Source of the DNA: Chloroflexota bacterium
GTDB taxonomy: Bacteria; Chloroflexota; Dehalococcoidia; FW602-bin16
DNA: 47,465 bases
Direction of reading: 5' to 3'
Assembly: GCA_004297765.1 (NCBI GenBank)
Contig: SCTZ01000167.1
Span: forward strand, 1 to 47,465
Positions 24,485 through 32,531 of the stretch are shown one piece after another. Numbering within the stretch: position 1 is the stretch's first letter; each line of letters opens with the position of its first letter. The position numbers and the translations under genes are program-made. The notes beneath the pieces were generated by a model. That model was not told the origin of the DNA. It searched no databases and saw only the letters and a list, made by a program, of their open reading frames with translations.

Positions 24485-25609
24485 CTAGCTCCGTAGAATG
24501 CTCCTCAGCGCATCGCACACGCGGGAGACCTTTGCCGCCGTCATGTTAAGAGCGGAAGGCAGATTGATTCCGTGAGGGCTGATCCGGTAGCTGTTGTTAT
24601 TGCGCTCGCGGCACCGTCCCATTTGCTCGTAATGCGCAAACGCCGGAAGAGAGCTCAGCGGGTAGAAGAACGGGCGGCAGTCGACGCCCAGCGCACCCAT
24701 CCGCTCTATCACGCGCTCTTTGGTGATCTTGAATTCCGGGTCCAGAACGACGGTAACCATCCAGTACGTGTTCGTGATATTGCCAGACTCGTAGTTCAGC
24801 GTGATCCCGTCGGTGCCCCGCAAGGCATCTCTGTACCACTCGAAAATCTGCCTCTTCCGCTCCACCAGCTCATCGATACGCTCGAGTTGCGCCAGTCCCA
24901 GGGCTGCTTGCAGCCCGCTCATTTTGTACTTGTAGGCCACTTCCGCGTTGAAGAACTGCTTGTCGCCCGACTGGCGGCCATGATCGCGCAGAACAAGGGC
25001 ACGCTTGTAGACAGTTGGATCGTGAGTGACCAGCATACCTCCCTCGCCGGTGGTGAGCGTCTTGGTGCCGTGGAAGCTGAAGACCCCAGTATCACCTAGA
25101 CTGCCAGCCTTTTTCCCGTTGTACTCCGAGCCGATCGCCTCGGCAGCGTCCTCAACAACCGCTATGCCGCACTGCCCCGCGATGGTGCGAATCGCGTCCA
25201 TGTCGGGCAGATTGCCATACAGGTCCACCGGAATGACGGCTTTCGTCCGCGGTGTGATGCACTCCTCGAACGAAGCCGGGCACAGACACCACGTCTGGGG
25301 ATCGATGTCCGCGAAGACTGGCTGGGCACCCACATAGGTGATGGGGGCTGCGGACGCGATCCAGGTGATCTCAGGCACGATCACCTCGTCGCCAGGACCA
25401 ATCCCGAGCGCAGCCAACGACAGATGAATGGCCGAGGTGCAGGAAGGCAAGGCCATGGCGTATCCGACGCCCAGGTACTCGGCGAAGGCTTTCTCGAACC
25501 GATCCTGATAGGTGTTGGCCCCTTCGTACCAGGCATGCGCAATAGCATCGGTTACGTATGCTATCTCCCTATCCGTGATCCACGGACCAGCCACGGGAAT
25601 GCGTTCCAT
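24485..25609 (-). CDS. DegT/DnrJ/EryC1/StrS-family sugar aminotransferase
   Basis: This 374-residue PLP enzyme transfers an amino group to a keto-sugar nucleotide. Seen are PSCTSAIHLSLAALGIGPGDEV (near 54, cofactor phosphate cup), DAAEAIGSEY near 158, SFHGTKTLTTGEGG near 180 (Lys forms the Schiff base), and a typical C-terminal small domain. The start ATG 25609 is preceded by GGGAGTAGGAG and sits 4 bp after the stop of the CmcI-like gene. The family also includes dehydratases, but the Lys is present here, so aminotransfer is favoured. It makes an amino sugar plausible in the glycan. Confidence 0.94.
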   Translation of the reverse strand: MERIPVAGPWITDREIAYVTDAIAHAWYEGANTYQDRFEKAFAEYLGVGYAMALPSCTSAIHLSLAALGIGPGDEVIVPEITWIASAAPITYVGAQPVFADIDPQTWCLCPASFEECITPRTKAVIPVDLYGNLPDMDAIRTIAGQCGIAVVEDAAEAIGSEYNGKKAGSLGDTGVFSFHGTKTLTTGEGGMLVTHDPTVYKRALVLRDHGRQSGDKQFFNAEVAYKYKMSGLQAALGLAQLERIDELVERKRQIFEWYRDALRGTDGITLNYESGNITNTYWMVTVVLDPEFKITKERVIERMGALGVDCRPFFYPLSSLPAFAHYEQMGRCRERNNNSYRISPHGINLPSALNMTAAKVSRVCDALRSILRS

Positions 25610-25613
25610 TCTC

Positions 25614-26528
25614 CTACTCCCGAACGCACCGCAAGTAGCCATCAGGCGCAACCGAAATCAGCAGCTTGTCCTCGACGGCATGGTCAATCTGAAATCGACT
25701 GCTGGCCTTCAGAAACTGCCGCACTGCCGTCTTCGGATTATTTCCTCGGCCCCACGGCCGATGCGCGAAGAACTCATCTGGCATATCCTCGATTATCGTG
25801 TCCAGGACCACCAGATAGCTCCCCTTCGTCACCAGAGGCGAGTAGAGCTCGAGCTCTCTCAAGACATGCTCGTGCGTATGTGACGAATCCAAAACGACCA
25901 GCACCGGGCTCTTGCCTCGGGCTTGTTCGTAGACCCTCCGCACCACGTCTTCGTCCGTAGAAGACCCTTCGATCATGGTGATACGTTTGAACATGGGATG
26001 CGCTTCGATCCCGACGCGGTTGTGTTGGCGGATGTCGACATCGACCCCCACGACCCGACCATCGCCACCCAGCATCTCCAGCAGCGAAGCATAAAAGATG
26101 AGTGACCCGCCCCGGGCGATGCCCGTTTCGATCACAAGCTCCGGCTTGACCTGCCAGATGATCTCCTGCATGGCGATGATATCTGCCGGCAGTTGGATGA
26201 TCGGGCGACCAAGCCAGGTGAAGTTGTAGGTATACTTGTACTTGGCCGTTTCGCAAACCCAGTCCAGGGTCAGCCTCCGTACCTCCTCAGAGGCCGACAT
26301 CCGCTGCGCATTGGCTCTGCATTCGTGTTCGAAGCTTCGTGGCTCATTCGACGGGTTTCCTGACCCGGGCGCGGCCTCGCCCCACCCCTGGGCGCGATGA
26401 ATCGCGCCCCTACGGTCGCATGGCCGCGAAGAATCATCTCCGTACGGGTCGTAGGGGCGCGATTCATCGCGCCCGTCCGCGGATGAGAAGGATTTGTCGG
26501 ACACGCTAGGGGGGCTCTCTAGTAGCAT
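25614..26528 (-). CDS. CmcI-like (cephalosporin hydroxylase / sugar O-methyltransferase) protein with repeat-encoded N-terminus
   Basis: This is a 304-residue SAM-dependent protein of the family containing CmcI and rhamnosyl O-methyltransferases. The family core runs from about residue 64: FEHECRANAQRM, YNFTWLGRPIIQLP near 100, ETGIARGGSLIFYASLLEML near 131 (SAM site), GVDVDIRQHNR near 157, IEGSSTDED, and DSSHTHEHVLREL. Residues about 15-60 are encoded by palindromic repeat R3 and have no family counterpart. The start ATG 26528 overlaps the upstream gene's end by 10 bases, with GAGG nearby, and suggests translational coupling. An internal ATG at 26300 (228 residues) is possible but would cut into the FEHEC segment. 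It probably methylates a sugar hydroxyl. Confidence 0.88.
   Translation of the reverse strand: MLLESPPSVSDKSFSSADGRDESRPYDPYGDDSSRPCDRRGAIHRAQGWGEAAPGSGNPSNEPRSFEHECRANAQRMSASEEVRRLTLDWVCETAKYKYTYNFTWLGRPIIQLPADIIAMQEIIWQVKPELVIETGIARGGSLIFYASLLEMLGGDGRVVGVDVDIRQHNRVGIEAHPMFKRITMIEGSSTDEDVVRRVYEQARGKSPVLVVLDSSHTHEHVLRELELYSPLVTKGSYLVVLDTIIEDMPDEFFAHRPWGRGNNPKTAVRQFLKASSRFQIDHAVEDKLLISVAPDGYLRCVRE
26390..26474. repeat. R3 palindromic repeat inside a coding region
   Basis: The inverted arms GGGCGCGATGAATCGCGCCC (26390-26409, continuing CTAC) and GTAGGGGCGCGATTCATCGC (26451-26470) enclose about 40 bases. Each arm is itself palindromic. It is in frame within the N-terminus of the CmcI-like gene, giving a repetitive DGRDESRPYD...SRPCDRRGAIH peptide. 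Confidence 0.85.
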
Positions 26529-27205
26529 GGCTGCAAGACCTCAAAGATATCTCCGTGTGCGTAAACCGCCTCAGAGACCTTGATCACCCTGGCAGGATTC
26601 CCCACCACGGTCGCATAGTCCGGTACATCGCGGATGACCACGGCACCAGCGCCGATGGTCGCCCACTTGCCGACGCGAACCTCAGGTATGATGGTCGCGT
26701 GAGTGCCTACAAAGGTCCCGTCGCCAATCTTCGCCTTGCCTGAGATGCTGCAGCCGTGCGCCACAAAGACCGAGTGGCCGATCGTGACCTCATGCGCGAT
26801 CAGAGCACCGATGTGGATACTGGAGTTGTTGCCGATGCGTGCCTCTGCCTGGATAATGACGCCCTCCTGGATGTAGTTGCCGACGCCCATCTCGGTCATT
26901 GTCAGATCGACAGACGGGTGGACGAGATTGGCAAAACGACAACCCCTCCCCGCCAGGTAGCGCGACGTCTCGAAGCGGGCCCTGGTGCTGCCGGTGATTA
27001 GATTCACGAAGTAGACATCGTCTCGGACCAGGTCGTCGAGCATCTCGAACCCGCCAAATACAGGGTAGCCCAGGAACTGCGTGCCCTTTTTCACCGGGTC
27101 GTTGTCTACAAACCCAAGCACGCGCCAATTCGGCTGTGACCTTTCGACCGCCCTGATCACGCGGCCGGTTTCGGGATTCGCCGCTCCCAGAAGGATCAGG
27201 TTCAT
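26519..27205 (-). CDS. NeuD-like sugar O/N-acyltransferase (left-handed beta-helix)
   Basis: This 228-residue protein has an N-terminal Rossmann-like part (LILLGAANPETGRVI, FVDND near 33) and a hexapeptide-repeat beta-helix from about residue 100 (GVGNYIQEGVIIQAEARIG, SVFVAHGCSISGKAKIG, ATIGAGAVV). It ends in NPARVIK, typical of NeuD/PglD-type acetyl-CoA sugar acetyltransferases. His near 145-150 could be the catalytic base. The start ATG 27205 has GGAGGA six bases upstream; a longer reading into the next gene is rejected. With the aminotransferase it could N-acetylate an amino sugar. Confidence 0.9.
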   Translation of the reverse strand: MNLILLGAANPETGRVIRAVERSQPNWRVLGFVDNDPVKKGTQFLGYPVFGGFEMLDDLVRDDVYFVNLITGSTRARFETSRYLAGRGCRFANLVHPSVDLTMTEMGVGNYIQEGVIIQAEARIGNNSSIHIGALIAHEVTIGHSVFVAHGCSISGKAKIGDGTFVGTHATIIPEVRVGKWATIGAGAVVIRDVPDYATVVGNPARVIKVSEAVYAHGDIFEVLQPCY

Positions 27206-27221
27206 AGCATTCCTCCGCTGC

Positions 27222-27749
27222 TCACCAGAGAGCGTAACTCCTGTCCTTGGACGAAATAGTCCGAGTGGGTACACTAGGCCAAGCGATCGCAAAGGTCGGA
27301 TCGTCCCATCTGAAGCCACGCGCGCAATCCGGCACATACGGCTCGGACATCTGATAGAAGATTTCTGTCTCGTCCTCCAGCGTCTGAAACCCGTGCGCAA
27401 ACCCTTGTGGGACGTACAACATGCGCTGATTCTCGGCGTTCAGCTCCACCGCTATCCACCGCTTGAAAGTAGGAGAAACAGGACGCAGATCTACGATCAC
27501 GTCGTAGATGGCTCCTCTCGTGCAGCGCACCAACTTCGCCTCTTCATGGGGTGCGCCCTGATAGTGCATTCCCCGCAGCGTGCCCTGTTTGCTGTTGAAC
27601 GAGATGTTGCATTGCACGAACTGCTGGGAGAGTCCACGTGCCGCGAACTCGCGCTGACAAAACGTTCGGGCGAAGAAGCCACGCTCGTCTTCCAGCCGTT
27701 CCGGATCGATAATGAACGCGCCCTTCAGCGCCGTCTCGTCGAAGAACAT
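27222..27749 (-). CDS. rfbC: dTDP-4-dehydrorhamnose 3,5-epimerase family protein (RfbC-like)
   Basis: This 175-residue cupin epimerises a 4-keto-6-deoxyhexose nucleotide at C3 and/or C5. GTLRGMHYQ near 55-63 contains the catalytic His, VPQGFAHGFQTL near 112 is the conserved strand, and EIFYQMSEPYVP near 128 contains the catalytic Tyr region. The length is normal. ATG 27749 has only a weak ribosome site. Whether it handles dTDP- or CDP-sugars is unclear, because the only nucleotidyltransferase in the cluster is the CDP type; 3- or 5-only epimerases share the fold. Confidence 0.93.
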   Translation of the reverse strand: MFFDETALKGAFIIDPERLEDERGFFARTFCQREFAARGLSQQFVQCNISFNSKQGTLRGMHYQGAPHEEAKLVRCTRGAIYDVIVDLRPVSPTFKRWIAVELNAENQRMLYVPQGFAHGFQTLEDETEIFYQMSEPYVPDCARGFRWDDPTFAIAWPSVPTRTISSKDRSYALW

Positions 27750-27815
27750 TGTCCGGTCCCACTGCTGTGTGACTGATAGGCTTATGCGCAGCCCCCGATC
27801 CGACCGATCCGCACG

Positions 27816-29090
27816 CTAACACGCCGCGGCCCGTGGCCCCGCGATCGCCGCCTTGACGACCTGTGGCTCCGGGACGGGAACGATGAACATCCCCCCACGC
27901 TCCTGGTACTCGGTCTGCTGTGAGATGATCTCCGCGGCAAAGTTCCAGGCCAGGATTAGAAGATAGTCCGGCATCTCCTCCAATACCCTGGAGGGCGCGT
28001 AGATCGGCAGGTGCACCCCCGGCATGTAGAGTCCTTGCTTGTGCGTGCTGCGGTCGACCACGAAGTCCAACGTCTCCCAGCCGATGCCGAAGTAGTTCAA
28101 GAGCGTGCTGCCCTTGGCCGCGGCCCCGTAGGCCGCGATCCGGCTGCCATCTTGCCGCAGCCGATGCAGCAAGGCTCGGAGATCCCGCTTCAAGCGCTCC
28201 ACGCGCTCACCGAAGTGCTGAAAGTAGTCCAACTGGTCGACTCCCCAGAGCCTCTCCCTCGCCAGAAGCATGCGCACCGCGTCCGACGACGCGCACCCCT
28301 TGGAAGCCTGGCTTGCGAACAGTCGAAGTGAGCCGCCGTGGATCGACGTGCGCTCCACATCTCCAATGAGCAGCCCATGACGCCGAAACAGACGGTCCAG
28401 CGCTGTCAGGGAAAAATAGCAGAGGTGCTCGTGATAGATAGTGTCGAACTCGCAGTGATCGATCAGATCCTTAACGTAGGGTACCTCGATGACCGCGACG
28501 CCTTCATCTTTCAGGAGCAATCGCAGCCCTTCGACAAACCCGTTCAGGTCCGCCACATGCGCCAGGACGTTGTTGGCGTGGATCACATCGGCCCGCCTAC
28601 CCTGCACCCGAAGCTCCTCCGCAAGCGCTGCACCGAAGAAGTCGGTCAGGGTCGGGATTCCTCGCTCCCACTCTGCCACTCGGGCCACGTTGAGTGCGGG
28701 CTCGATGCCCAATACCGGTATGCCTGCCCGCTTGTAGTACTGCAGCAGGTAACCATCATTGCTCGCCACCTCAACGACCAGGCTGTCGGACCATAGATGT
28801 CGCTGATCGATCAGGCGTGTTGCGATCTCCTCGGCATGGCGGAGGAGGACATCCGAGAAGGAGGAGAAGTACAGATATTCCCGAAAGAGCTTCTCAGGAG
28901 GCACGGTCTCCGTTATCTGAACCAGGGCACAGGCGGGGCAATAACCCACCTCCAGCGGATAGACGGGCTCAGGGCCTGCCAACTGTCTCGCAGTAAGCAG
29001 ATTGTTTGCCAGCGGCGTTTGACCCAGGGATAGCACGATCTCGAGCGGAGAATGACCGCACGCCCTACAGACAACTGCCTCATAGATCAT
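27816..29090 (-). CDS. NDP-sugar C-methyltransferase (TylC3/TcaB9 type)
   Basis: This 424-residue SAM enzyme adds a methyl group to a carbon of a keto-deoxysugar. An N-terminal zinc-binding part shows CRACG near 9 and CPACALVQ near 51. The SAM site is VEVASNDGYLLQYYKRAG near 106. IYHEHLCYFS near 219 carries the conserved His pair, and a C-terminal domain ends near KGSTLLNYFGIG. Start ATG 29090 has CAGGAG upstream and overlaps the epimerase stop by 4 bases (ATGA). The product would be a branched-chain sugar. Confidence 0.93.
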   Translation of the reverse strand: MIYEAVVCRACGHSPLEIVLSLGQTPLANNLLTARQLAGPEPVYPLEVGYCPACALVQITETVPPEKLFREYLYFSSFSDVLLRHAEEIATRLIDQRHLWSDSLVVEVASNDGYLLQYYKRAGIPVLGIEPALNVARVAEWERGIPTLTDFFGAALAEELRVQGRRADVIHANNVLAHVADLNGFVEGLRLLLKDEGVAVIEVPYVKDLIDHCEFDTIYHEHLCYFSLTALDRLFRRHGLLIGDVERTSIHGGSLRLFASQASKGCASSDAVRMLLARERLWGVDQLDYFQHFGERVERLKRDLRALLHRLRQDGSRIAAYGAAAKGSTLLNYFGIGWETLDFVVDRSTHKQGLYMPGVHLPIYAPSRVLEEMPDYLLILAWNFAAEIISQQTEYQERGGMFIVPVPEPQVVKAAIAGPRAAAC

Positions 29091-30145
29091 GATGCGCACT
29101 CCTGATCTCTCCAGCGCCCCTGGTCCTTCCAGCGTAGCGAGTCGTCGAGGAAGCCGGATCTAAGCAGGTGCCGCAGTTGTCGCACCCGCACGAATCGAGG
29201 TCCGTGGAAATCTTCGGCGGTCACTCCAGCCAGTTGCAGTCCGGAATACACCTCATGTGCACCGCGCCGTGCGTCCCACCTGGGCTGAAAGGCTGGCAGC
29301 GACCTACGCAGCTTGCTGAAGTCCACCCGATAGCTGCGCAAGTCCGGCTCTCCTTGCCCCGCGTACTCCACGACACAACCAGGCACGGTCTCTCGCACGA
29401 TCTCGGCGAGGTCCCGCACCTGATAGTTCTCTCCTTCGACCCCTATGTTGAAGGCCTGGTTGTGGATCGTTTCGCGCGGAGCCTCGAGCGCCGTGACGAA
29501 CGCGTGCGCGATATCCTCCACGTGCACAATCGGACGCCAGGGGGTACCATCGCTCAGAATACGCACCCGGCCCGTTGTATGGGCCCAGCACGTGAGGTTA
29601 TTCAAGACGAGATCGACACGCAGTCGGGGCGAGATACCATAGGCTGTCGCGTTCCTAAGGAAGACCGGGCTGAAGCTGGCGTCAGCTAGCATGGCAATGT
29701 CTTCCTCGGTGCGCGCTTTGGAGATCGCGTACGGGGTGAGCGGGCATAGCGGCGCGTCCTCTGCCACAAGGTCGTCCCCAGCCGCCCCGTACATGCTGCA
29801 GGAGGAAGCGTACAAGAAGCGCTGAATCCCCGCCTCCTTGGCCAGTCGCGCCAGACGAACTGAGGCCTGGTAGTTAATATCGTGCGTCCAGGACGGGTTC
29901 AGATCGCCGAGAGGATCGTTGCACAAAGCGGCCAGGTGTATGACAGCGTGGAATCCACGTAGGCTCGTCTCCGTCACGTCCCGGACGTCCATGCGAAGCG
30001 AGACGGTTCCCTTTGTGTCCTCGCCAAGGCCGCAATCCTCGAACAAATAGGAATCCAAGCCGACAACCCTATGACCACGGCCTCTGAGGATCGGCACCAT
30101 CACCGACCCGATATACCCGTGATGGCCGGTCACTAGCACGCGCAT
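29087..30145 (-). CDS. NAD-dependent sugar epimerase/reductase (extended SDR)
   Basis: This 352-residue extended SDR acts on sugar nucleotides. VTGHHGYIGS (4-13) is the dinucleotide site. SSCSMYG near 114 and PYAISK near 138 give the catalytic Ser, Tyr and Lys. The Thr-Asp-Glu element of 4,6-dehydratases is absent (CSM instead), so epimerase or 4-reductase activity is more likely than dehydration. Start ATG 30145 has GGGGGGA upstream and lies one base past the cytidylyltransferase stop. No separate CDP-glucose 4,6-dehydratase is seen in the window. Confidence 0.9.
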   Translation of the reverse strand: MRVLVTGHHGYIGSVMVPILRGRGHRVVGLDSYLFEDCGLGEDTKGTVSLRMDVRDVTETSLRGFHAVIHLAALCNDPLGDLNPSWTHDINYQASVRLARLAKEAGIQRFLYASSCSMYGAAGDDLVAEDAPLCPLTPYAISKARTEEDIAMLADASFSPVFLRNATAYGISPRLRVDLVLNNLTCWAHTTGRVRILSDGTPWRPIVHVEDIAHAFVTALEAPRETIHNQAFNIGVEGENYQVRDLAEIVRETVPGCVVEYAGQGEPDLRSYRVDFSKLRRSLPAFQPRWDARRGAHEVYSGLQLAGVTAEDFHGPRFVRVRQLRHLLRSGFLDDSLRWKDQGRWRDQECAS

Positions 30146-30146
30146 C

Positions 30147-30926
30147 TTATTCCCCCCACATCTTCCACGGTGCCTGCCCACTATCCCACAGATCGTTCAG
30201 GTATTTGAACTCACGGTAGGTATCCATCGCGTAGAAGAACCCATGATGCCTGTACGCCATAAGTTGCCCCTCTCGCGCCAGGCGCTCCAAAGGCTCTCGT
30301 TCCAGAAGGCAGTCATCGTCCTGTAGATAGTCGAAGATGCCTCGATTGAAGATGAAGAACCCGGCGCTGGCCCAGCCATCCGATTGCGGTTTCTCAGCGA
30401 ACTGCGTCACCGTGCCACCCTGTGCGACCTCCACCAGACCGAACCGCGAGCTTGGACGGACCGTCGTGACCGTGGCCAGCCGACCGTGTGCTTCATGAAA
30501 CTCCAGCAGAGCCCGCACGTCTAGATCGGCGGTCCCATCCCCGTACGTCACCATAAACGTATCGCCGTCGACGTACTTCTCGACACGCTTGAGTCGTCCG
30601 CCCGTCATCGTGTCGAGGCCCGTGTCCGCGAGTGTGACGTGAAAGTCCTGCTCCCTGTGGGCGCCATGGTATTTGACGTGGTTGCGGCAACCAAGGCAGA
30701 CGGTGAAATCGTTGTTCATCGCCTCGTAGTTCAAGAAGTACTCCTTGATCATGTTGCCGCGATAGCCCAGGCAGAGCACGAAATCCCGGAAACCATGGTG
30801 GGCATATATCTTCATGATGTGCCAGAGGATCGGTCGCCCCCCAACACTCACCAGAGGCTTCGGGCGAAACTCCGTCTCCTCGCGGAGTCGGGTGCCAAGA
30901 CCGCCGCACAGTATGACGACCTTCAT
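30147..30926 (-). CDS. rfbF: glucose-1-phosphate cytidylyltransferase
   Basis: This 259-residue nucleotidyltransferase makes CDP-glucose from CTP and glucose-1-phosphate. GGLGTRLREETEFRPKPLV (8-26) is the nucleotide/phosphate-binding signature with the charged ETE insert typical of RfbF. LGYRGNMIKEYFLNY, VTYGDGTADLD near 127 (metal Asp) and AGFFIFNRGIFDYL near 190 match the family along its length. The start ATG 30926 has GGAAGGAAG upstream. First step of the sugar-nucleotide route. Confidence 0.95.
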   Translation of the reverse strand: MKVVILCGGLGTRLREETEFRPKPLVSVGGRPILWHIMKIYAHHGFRDFVLCLGYRGNMIKEYFLNYEAMNNDFTVCLGCRNHVKYHGAHREQDFHVTLADTGLDTMTGGRLKRVEKYVDGDTFMVTYGDGTADLDVRALLEFHEAHGRLATVTTVRPSSRFGLVEVAQGGTVTQFAEKPQSDGWASAGFFIFNRGIFDYLQDDDCLLEREPLERLAREGQLMAYRHHGFFYAMDTYREFKYLNDLWDSGQAPWKMWGE

Positions 30927-30961
30927 CCCGTCGCACTTCCTTCCCTGCCAGGCTGGATCCG

Positions 30962-31648
30962 CTAAGAAAACGTGTGAGCGGGCTCCCCCTGGCAATTAAC
31001 CACCGCTGCCGGTTGATACAACACCCGATATCCCGCACGCCGAATCGCACAACAGAGATCGGCGGCTGAATAGCAGTCGGTCTCATAGCGCACGTCAAAG
31101 CCACCGATCGCGCGCCAGATTTCTCGTCGTACGAGCAAGGCATCTAACGAGCAAAGGTCCACTTCTCGAACGAAGTTGAGCCGAGGCTCCGCGGGATGCA
31201 TCCCACTGCCATGGCGGCCCACCGTACCATTGGCAAAGATGACGGAGCCCGCCTCTCGCACTGCTCCATCCTGACGAATGAGCTTGGCCCCGACTGCTCC
31301 GGTCCGTGGTTCCCGTTCAGCCAGTTCGATCAGGCTATCCAGCCACCCCTTTTGAGGCCTGCAATGGTTGCCGAGGAACACCACGTACTTACGGTCCGCC
31401 AATTCGGCCCCTTGATTGAACGCCACTGATAAGCCGCGATTGGTCTCGTTGCTAATTACCTTCACGTCACCAACCAGCAGTCCCAGGAATTGCGCGGTGC
31501 CATCGCTCGACGCGTTGTCCACGATGATGACTTCGTACAACTCCTCCGCCGTGTTCTGGATGATGGATTCGAGGCATTGTCTGGTATGTTCCAGATGGTT
31601 GTGGACGGACATGACGATAGATGCAGGCGGAAGTTCTTGCATTTCCAT
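30962..31648 (-). CDS. GT2-family glycosyltransferase, DXD-degenerate
   Basis: This is a GT-A fold protein of about 228 residues. SIVMSVHNHLEHTRQCLES near the start, VIIVDNASSDGTAQFL and ETNRGLSVAFNQGAE are the nucleotide-sugar half. The usual LNND metal motif reads LGNHC, and the later acidic motif reads SAADL. CSLDALLVRREIWRAIGGFD resembles the acceptor half. The start is uncertain: ATG 31648, ATG 31642 and GTG 31678 are all in frame with no clear ribosome site. It is the first gene of the sugar cluster, separated from csrA by about 610 bp of repeat-rich DNA. Activity may be weak or metal-independent. Confidence 0.82.
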   Translation of the reverse strand: MEMQELPPASIVMSVHNHLEHTRQCLESIIQNTAEELYEVIIVDNASSDGTAQFLGLLVGDVKVISNETNRGLSVAFNQGAELADRKYVVFLGNHCRPQKGWLDSLIELAEREPRTGAVGAKLIRQDGAVREAGSVIFANGTVGRHGSGMHPAEPRLNFVREVDLCSLDALLVRREIWRAIGGFDVRYETDCYSAADLCCAIRRAGYRVLYQPAAVVNCQGEPAHTFS

Positions 31649-31744
31649 GCTATCATCGTAAGGAGAACAAGCTAGCACGAAAAGGGCTGATCGTACCGCA
31701 TAGGGAAGGCTGTTTGGGCCTGAATAGGTCGGACGGGGTGGCCG

Positions 31745-31785
31745 GAGGGGCTGGGGGTTGGGAGTTAGGGGCTGGAGGCTAATAC
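31745..31785. repeat. G-rich low-complexity run (GGGGTTGGGAGTTAGGGG)
   Basis: Short degenerate units of GGGGCTGG/GGGTTGGGAGTTAGGGG lie upstream of the GT2 gene. On the minus strand this is a C-rich leader. Its function is unknown. Confidence 0.5.
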
Positions 31786-31886
31786 TCTATCAGGGTGGTG
31801 AGTTCGGCACGATCTCCAGTTGGCCAAACACGGTCGCTCGAGGTGGCGACTATGATAGCGCCGGTTTAATGGCTCCCACGCCTGAG

Positions 31887-32121
31887 TGTCATTCTGAGAA
31901 GCAAGGCATGCGTACGGCCGCGGTGGCCTGCTTGGCGCATGGTCCAGCACCAGGGAACTTGGCGCTCCCAGGCAGCGACGAAGAATCCGCGCCCCTTGCC
32001 CTCCGAGGTGCAGGGGCGCGGATTCTTCGTCGCTGTGTCCGCCAGCAACGGACAGTACTCTCTCGCAAGCGCCAATCTACCCTACGTACGCTCCCATATT
32101 GTTCCGCTCCTCGGAATGACA
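31887..32121. repeat. R1 repeat, copy e, with a 23-bp perfect hairpin
   Basis: The ends are GTCATTCTGAG and CTCGGAATGAC. Inside lies a perfect 23-bp inverted repeat (31974-31996 and 32012-32034), built on GAAGAATCCGCGCCCC and its complement, with a 15-base loop. It sits in the 613-bp gap between csrA and the GT2 gene. The rest of the gap (31649-31886 and 32122-32261) has no supported gene. The hairpin could separate flagellar and sugar transcripts. Confidence 0.75.
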
Positions 32122-32261
32122 AACAGGCGTGGGGGCCATATAGCAAACGCTGGATGACCTCGCGTCAGCAGCCGCGCTGGTGCCGCCGATCACGTGGCCA
32201 ATACGTCAGCGTGTAGGAGCATGAGAGTCGGTCTGGAGCATCTACCCAATGAGGGTCAGGC

Positions 32262-32531
32262 TCAGGACGCGACGCTTCCGGCTTTGGAGGCCTGCACGCC
32301 CGCCGGCGCTAGCGGGGACAGGACGATCCCGTTCATGGCAATCGGCTGCTTCCTGGCGGCACGGCAATTCTCCACCTGGACCTCTTTCACCAACTCCTGA
32401 CGCAGGACCAGAATGTGTGGAGGTGCTTGGATGCCGAGTCGTATCCGTTCTCCATCCACACCCAGGACGCTGACCGTGATCTGTCCGTCGATGACCAGAC
32501 TCTCACCCGCCTTGCGCGTCAGAACCAGCAT
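32262..32531 (-). CDS. csrA: carbon storage/flagellin translation regulator CsrA
   Basis: This 89-residue RNA-binding regulator represses translation of flagellin-type mRNAs and is antagonised by FliW. It starts MLVLTRKAGESLVI, then IRLGIQAPPHILVLRQELV contains the RNA-contacting Arg, then VQVENCRAA. The family core ends near residue 62; the last ~27 residues are an extension with no recognised motif. Start ATG 32531 has GGGAGGTG upstream and overlaps fliW by 29 bases, so the two are translationally coupled. It is last in the flgM-csrA operon. Confidence 0.95.
   Translation of the reverse strand: MLVLTRKAGESLVIDGQITVSVLGVDGERIRLGIQAPPHILVLRQELVKEVQVENCRAARKQPIAMNGIVLSPLAPAGVQASKAGSVAS

Noticed and set aside
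24381-24518. N-terminal extension of the giant glycosyltransferase to 24518
   Set aside because: The extra 46 codons include the GATC tandem repeat and no family homology, while ATG 24380 has AGGAGG at ideal distance.
31758-32216. 152-codon open frame between csrA and the GT2 gene
   Set aside because: It is translated mostly from R1 copy e, with no conserved motif or ribosome site.
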